In this document: positions 5,511 to 6,597 of the stretch, piece by piece | Position numbering within the stretch: position 1 is the stretch's first letter | Layout: each line of letters starts with the position of its first letter | Source of the DNA: an uncultured Eubacteriales bacterium | GTDB taxonomy: Bacteria; Bacillota; Clostridia; Oscillospirales; CAG-272 | Length of the DNA stretch: 6,597 nt | NCBI GenBank assembly: GCA_905205065.1 | Contig: CAJLCI010000054.1 | Span: 1 to 6,597 of the forward strand | Direction of reading: 5' to 3' | Position numbers and translations under genes: made by a program | Notes under the pieces: generated by a model | Told to the model about the DNA's origin: nothing | The model's database searches: none | Seen by the model: only the letters and a program-made list of their open reading frames with translations

Positions 5511-6320
5511 TTAGAGAGCTTCAATGTATCGTTTTTTTATCGCGGCGGAAAAACCATTGAACAGCGGAACCTCATTTCCGCAAATACGCGCTGCGATATT
5601 TGAAAACGCAAATTTACATTCTGTGAGATCTGTTTGACCGATAAGAATTCCCTCTTCTTGATACCGTTGAATCGCCTCATTGTATGGAATTATACCTAAA
5701 AGGGAAATTCCTGCACGGTCGATAATTGAAAGTATTCCCGGTCTGTAGCCAAGGTGGGTTTCATCATAAGAGAAATTATTTATAACTAAATTGCATGCAC
5801 TTGTTCCGAATTCTCTTACGAGAGAGCCTGTCCTTTCAGCCGCGCGCAGGGAAGCGGGGTTATGTGTTGTAACAATAATAGTTATATCCGAAATTGAAGA
5901 TGCAAGCGAAAGAACTGGATATGAATCACCGGGAGAGTCTATGATTATGTAATCATAATTTCCCGATTCGGAAAAATATGACAGAAGACTGTCAAACTTA
6001 CTTTTAGAAGGTATTTCAAAATCAGAGTACGGTGCTGCGCACAGAAAAAGGGATTGACATCTCGGATCCGGAATTATTGTTTTTTCGGGAGATACAGTAC
6101 CTTTTACTGCGTCTCCAAAATCGTAGACTACTCTGTCTTCGAGCCCCATTATCAGGTCGAGATTGCGAATGTTAAAGTCACAATCTATAGCAAGAATTCG
6201 TTTTCCGGTTTGAGCGAGAGTGAATGCGAGATTTGCTGTAATTGTGGATTTACCCACTCCGCCTTTTAGCGATGTAACCGTAATGACCTTGCTTGATTTA
6301 TTGTCCTCAAATTCTGGCAA
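5511..6320 (-). CDS. minD: MinD-like ParA/MinD-family ATPase
   Basis: The protein has 269 residues if it starts at the TTG of 6318-6320. It has the deviant Walker A KGGVGKST (19-26) with both lysines, a switch region IDCDFNIRNLD (45-55) followed by the MinD hallmark IMGLEDRVVYD (57-67), and Walker B YIIIDSPG (124-131). MinD binds ATP, dimerises on the membrane and positions division or polar factors. The C-terminal VPLFNGFSAAIKKRYIEAL could be an amphipathic membrane-targeting helix. I prefer this TTG because AAGAGGAG (6331-6338) precedes it by ten bases and the length fits MinD; the upstream TTG at 6380 adds 20 basic residues but has no ribosome binding site. No minC or minE is adjacent, so a role in the canonical Min system is uncertain. 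An orphan MinD paralogue serving the MgsA-like protein is an alternative. Confidence 0.88.
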   Translation of the reverse strand: MPEFEDNKSSKVITVTSLKGGVGKSTITANLAFTLAQTGKRILAIDCDFNIRNLDLIMGLEDRVVYDFGDAVKGTVSPEKTIIPDPRCQSLFLCAAPYSDFEIPSKSKFDSLLSYFSESGNYDYIIIDSPGDSYPVLSLASSISDITIIVTTHNPASLRAAERTGSLVREFGTSACNLVINNFSYDETHLGYRPGILSIIDRAGISLLGIIPYNEAIQRYQEEGILIGQTDLTECKFAFSNIAARICGNEVPLFNGFSAAIKKRYIEAL

Positions 6321-6408
6321 AACGATACATCTCCTCTTTTTTCGTTGCTTTGGATAAAATAATTTTAAATCAGCAAACAATATGTAATATGGTAAATCTA
6401 TTCAAGCT

Positions 6409-6438
6409 ATTTTATCATAAAGAAATATAATTTGTCAA
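6409..6438 (-). promoter_or_regulatory. Leftward promoter for the minD-like/mgsA-like unit
   Basis: On the minus strand a perfect TTGACA (6433-6438) is followed after 18 bp by TAAAAT (6409-6414), with a TG one base before the -10 as an extended -10. Transcription would begin near 6402, giving about 80 bases of leader before the TTG start at 6320. This distance supports the shorter MinD start. Confidence 0.6.
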
Positions 6439-6457
6439 GGCGTGAAAATGCAAAATA

Positions 6458-6490
6458 TAAGAAATTCACTCGCAAAATTGAATTTTCTTA
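6458..6490. repeat. AT-rich inverted repeat upstream of the minD-like promoter
   Basis: TAAGAAATTCA (6458-6468) and TGAATTTTCTTA (6479-6490) are complementary apart from one extra base, around a 10-base loop. It lies 20 bases beyond the -35 box, where an activator or repressor could bind. A second short palindrome, TCATG-T7-CATGA, is at 6511-6527. The remaining bases to the window end are extremely AT-rich and hold no ORF that I can support on either strand. Confidence 0.3.
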
Positions 6491-6597
6491 TGTCTTTGGA
6501 GAAAAACAGTTCATGTTTTTTTCATGATTTTCTTTTGAGAGCTTTCTACATTGTATTTAAATTAATAAATTACATTTAAATATAAATATAAAAAATA

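Noticed and set aside
6535..6563. Rightward promoter TTGAGA-17-TAAATT near the window end
   Set aside because: The -10 matches only four of six bases in an extremely AT-rich stretch, and no downstream gene is visible to support it.

Overview
This AT-rich 6.6 kb window looks like chromosomal DNA from a low-GC Firmicute, most likely a gut-type clostridial lineage. This is inferred from base composition, strong AGGAGG-type ribosome binding sites, a lone ECF-transporter S component, a type III pantothenate kinase relative, and a MinD/MgsA pair of clostridial character. I see no rRNA, tRNA, CRISPR array, insertion sequence or phage gene.

Layout from left to right. Bases 1-262 (+) are the 3' end of a YfbR-type HD-domain 5'-nucleotidase. 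An inverted-repeat-rich gap (263-397) separates it from a convergent family 2 glycosyltransferase (398-1420, -). A 305-bp divergent control region (1421-1725) follows. It holds two tandem promoter-like elements firing left and one good extended -10 promoter firing right. The rightward unit contains a divergent CoaX homologue (1726-2508), a structured 152-bp leader with a possible tiny ORF, an ECF-type S component (2661-3275), and an unrecognised two-helix membrane protein with a C-terminal zinc ribbon (3435-4034). Convergent with these is a YfcE phosphodiesterase (4067-4618, -). A gap of about 290 bp then holds a possible 20-codon ORF and a perfect 11-bp hairpin. The right third is a leftward two-gene unit: a MinD-like ATPase (5511-6320, -) followed by a methylglyoxal-synthase-fold protein (4912-5454, -), with a good TTGACA promoter at 6409-6438. 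The last 160 bp are very AT-rich and hold no gene that I can see.

How the genes may work together. CoaX homologue plus S component suggests pantothenate/CoA-precursor acquisition, but the CoaX has lost parts of its signature motifs, so it may be a sensor or a weakened enzyme. The MinD-like and MgsA-like pair is the most intriguing part. The MgsA-like protein has lost the catalytic Asp and several other active-site residues and has gained a highly charged C-terminal helix. It is therefore probably not a methylglyoxal synthase, but a ligand-binding or scaffold partner that could be tied to the membrane-cycling ATPase encoded just upstream. In many Clostridia minD and mgsA lie in one mre/min/rodA cluster, so this pair could be a duplicated and repurposed derivative. 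That origin is inference.
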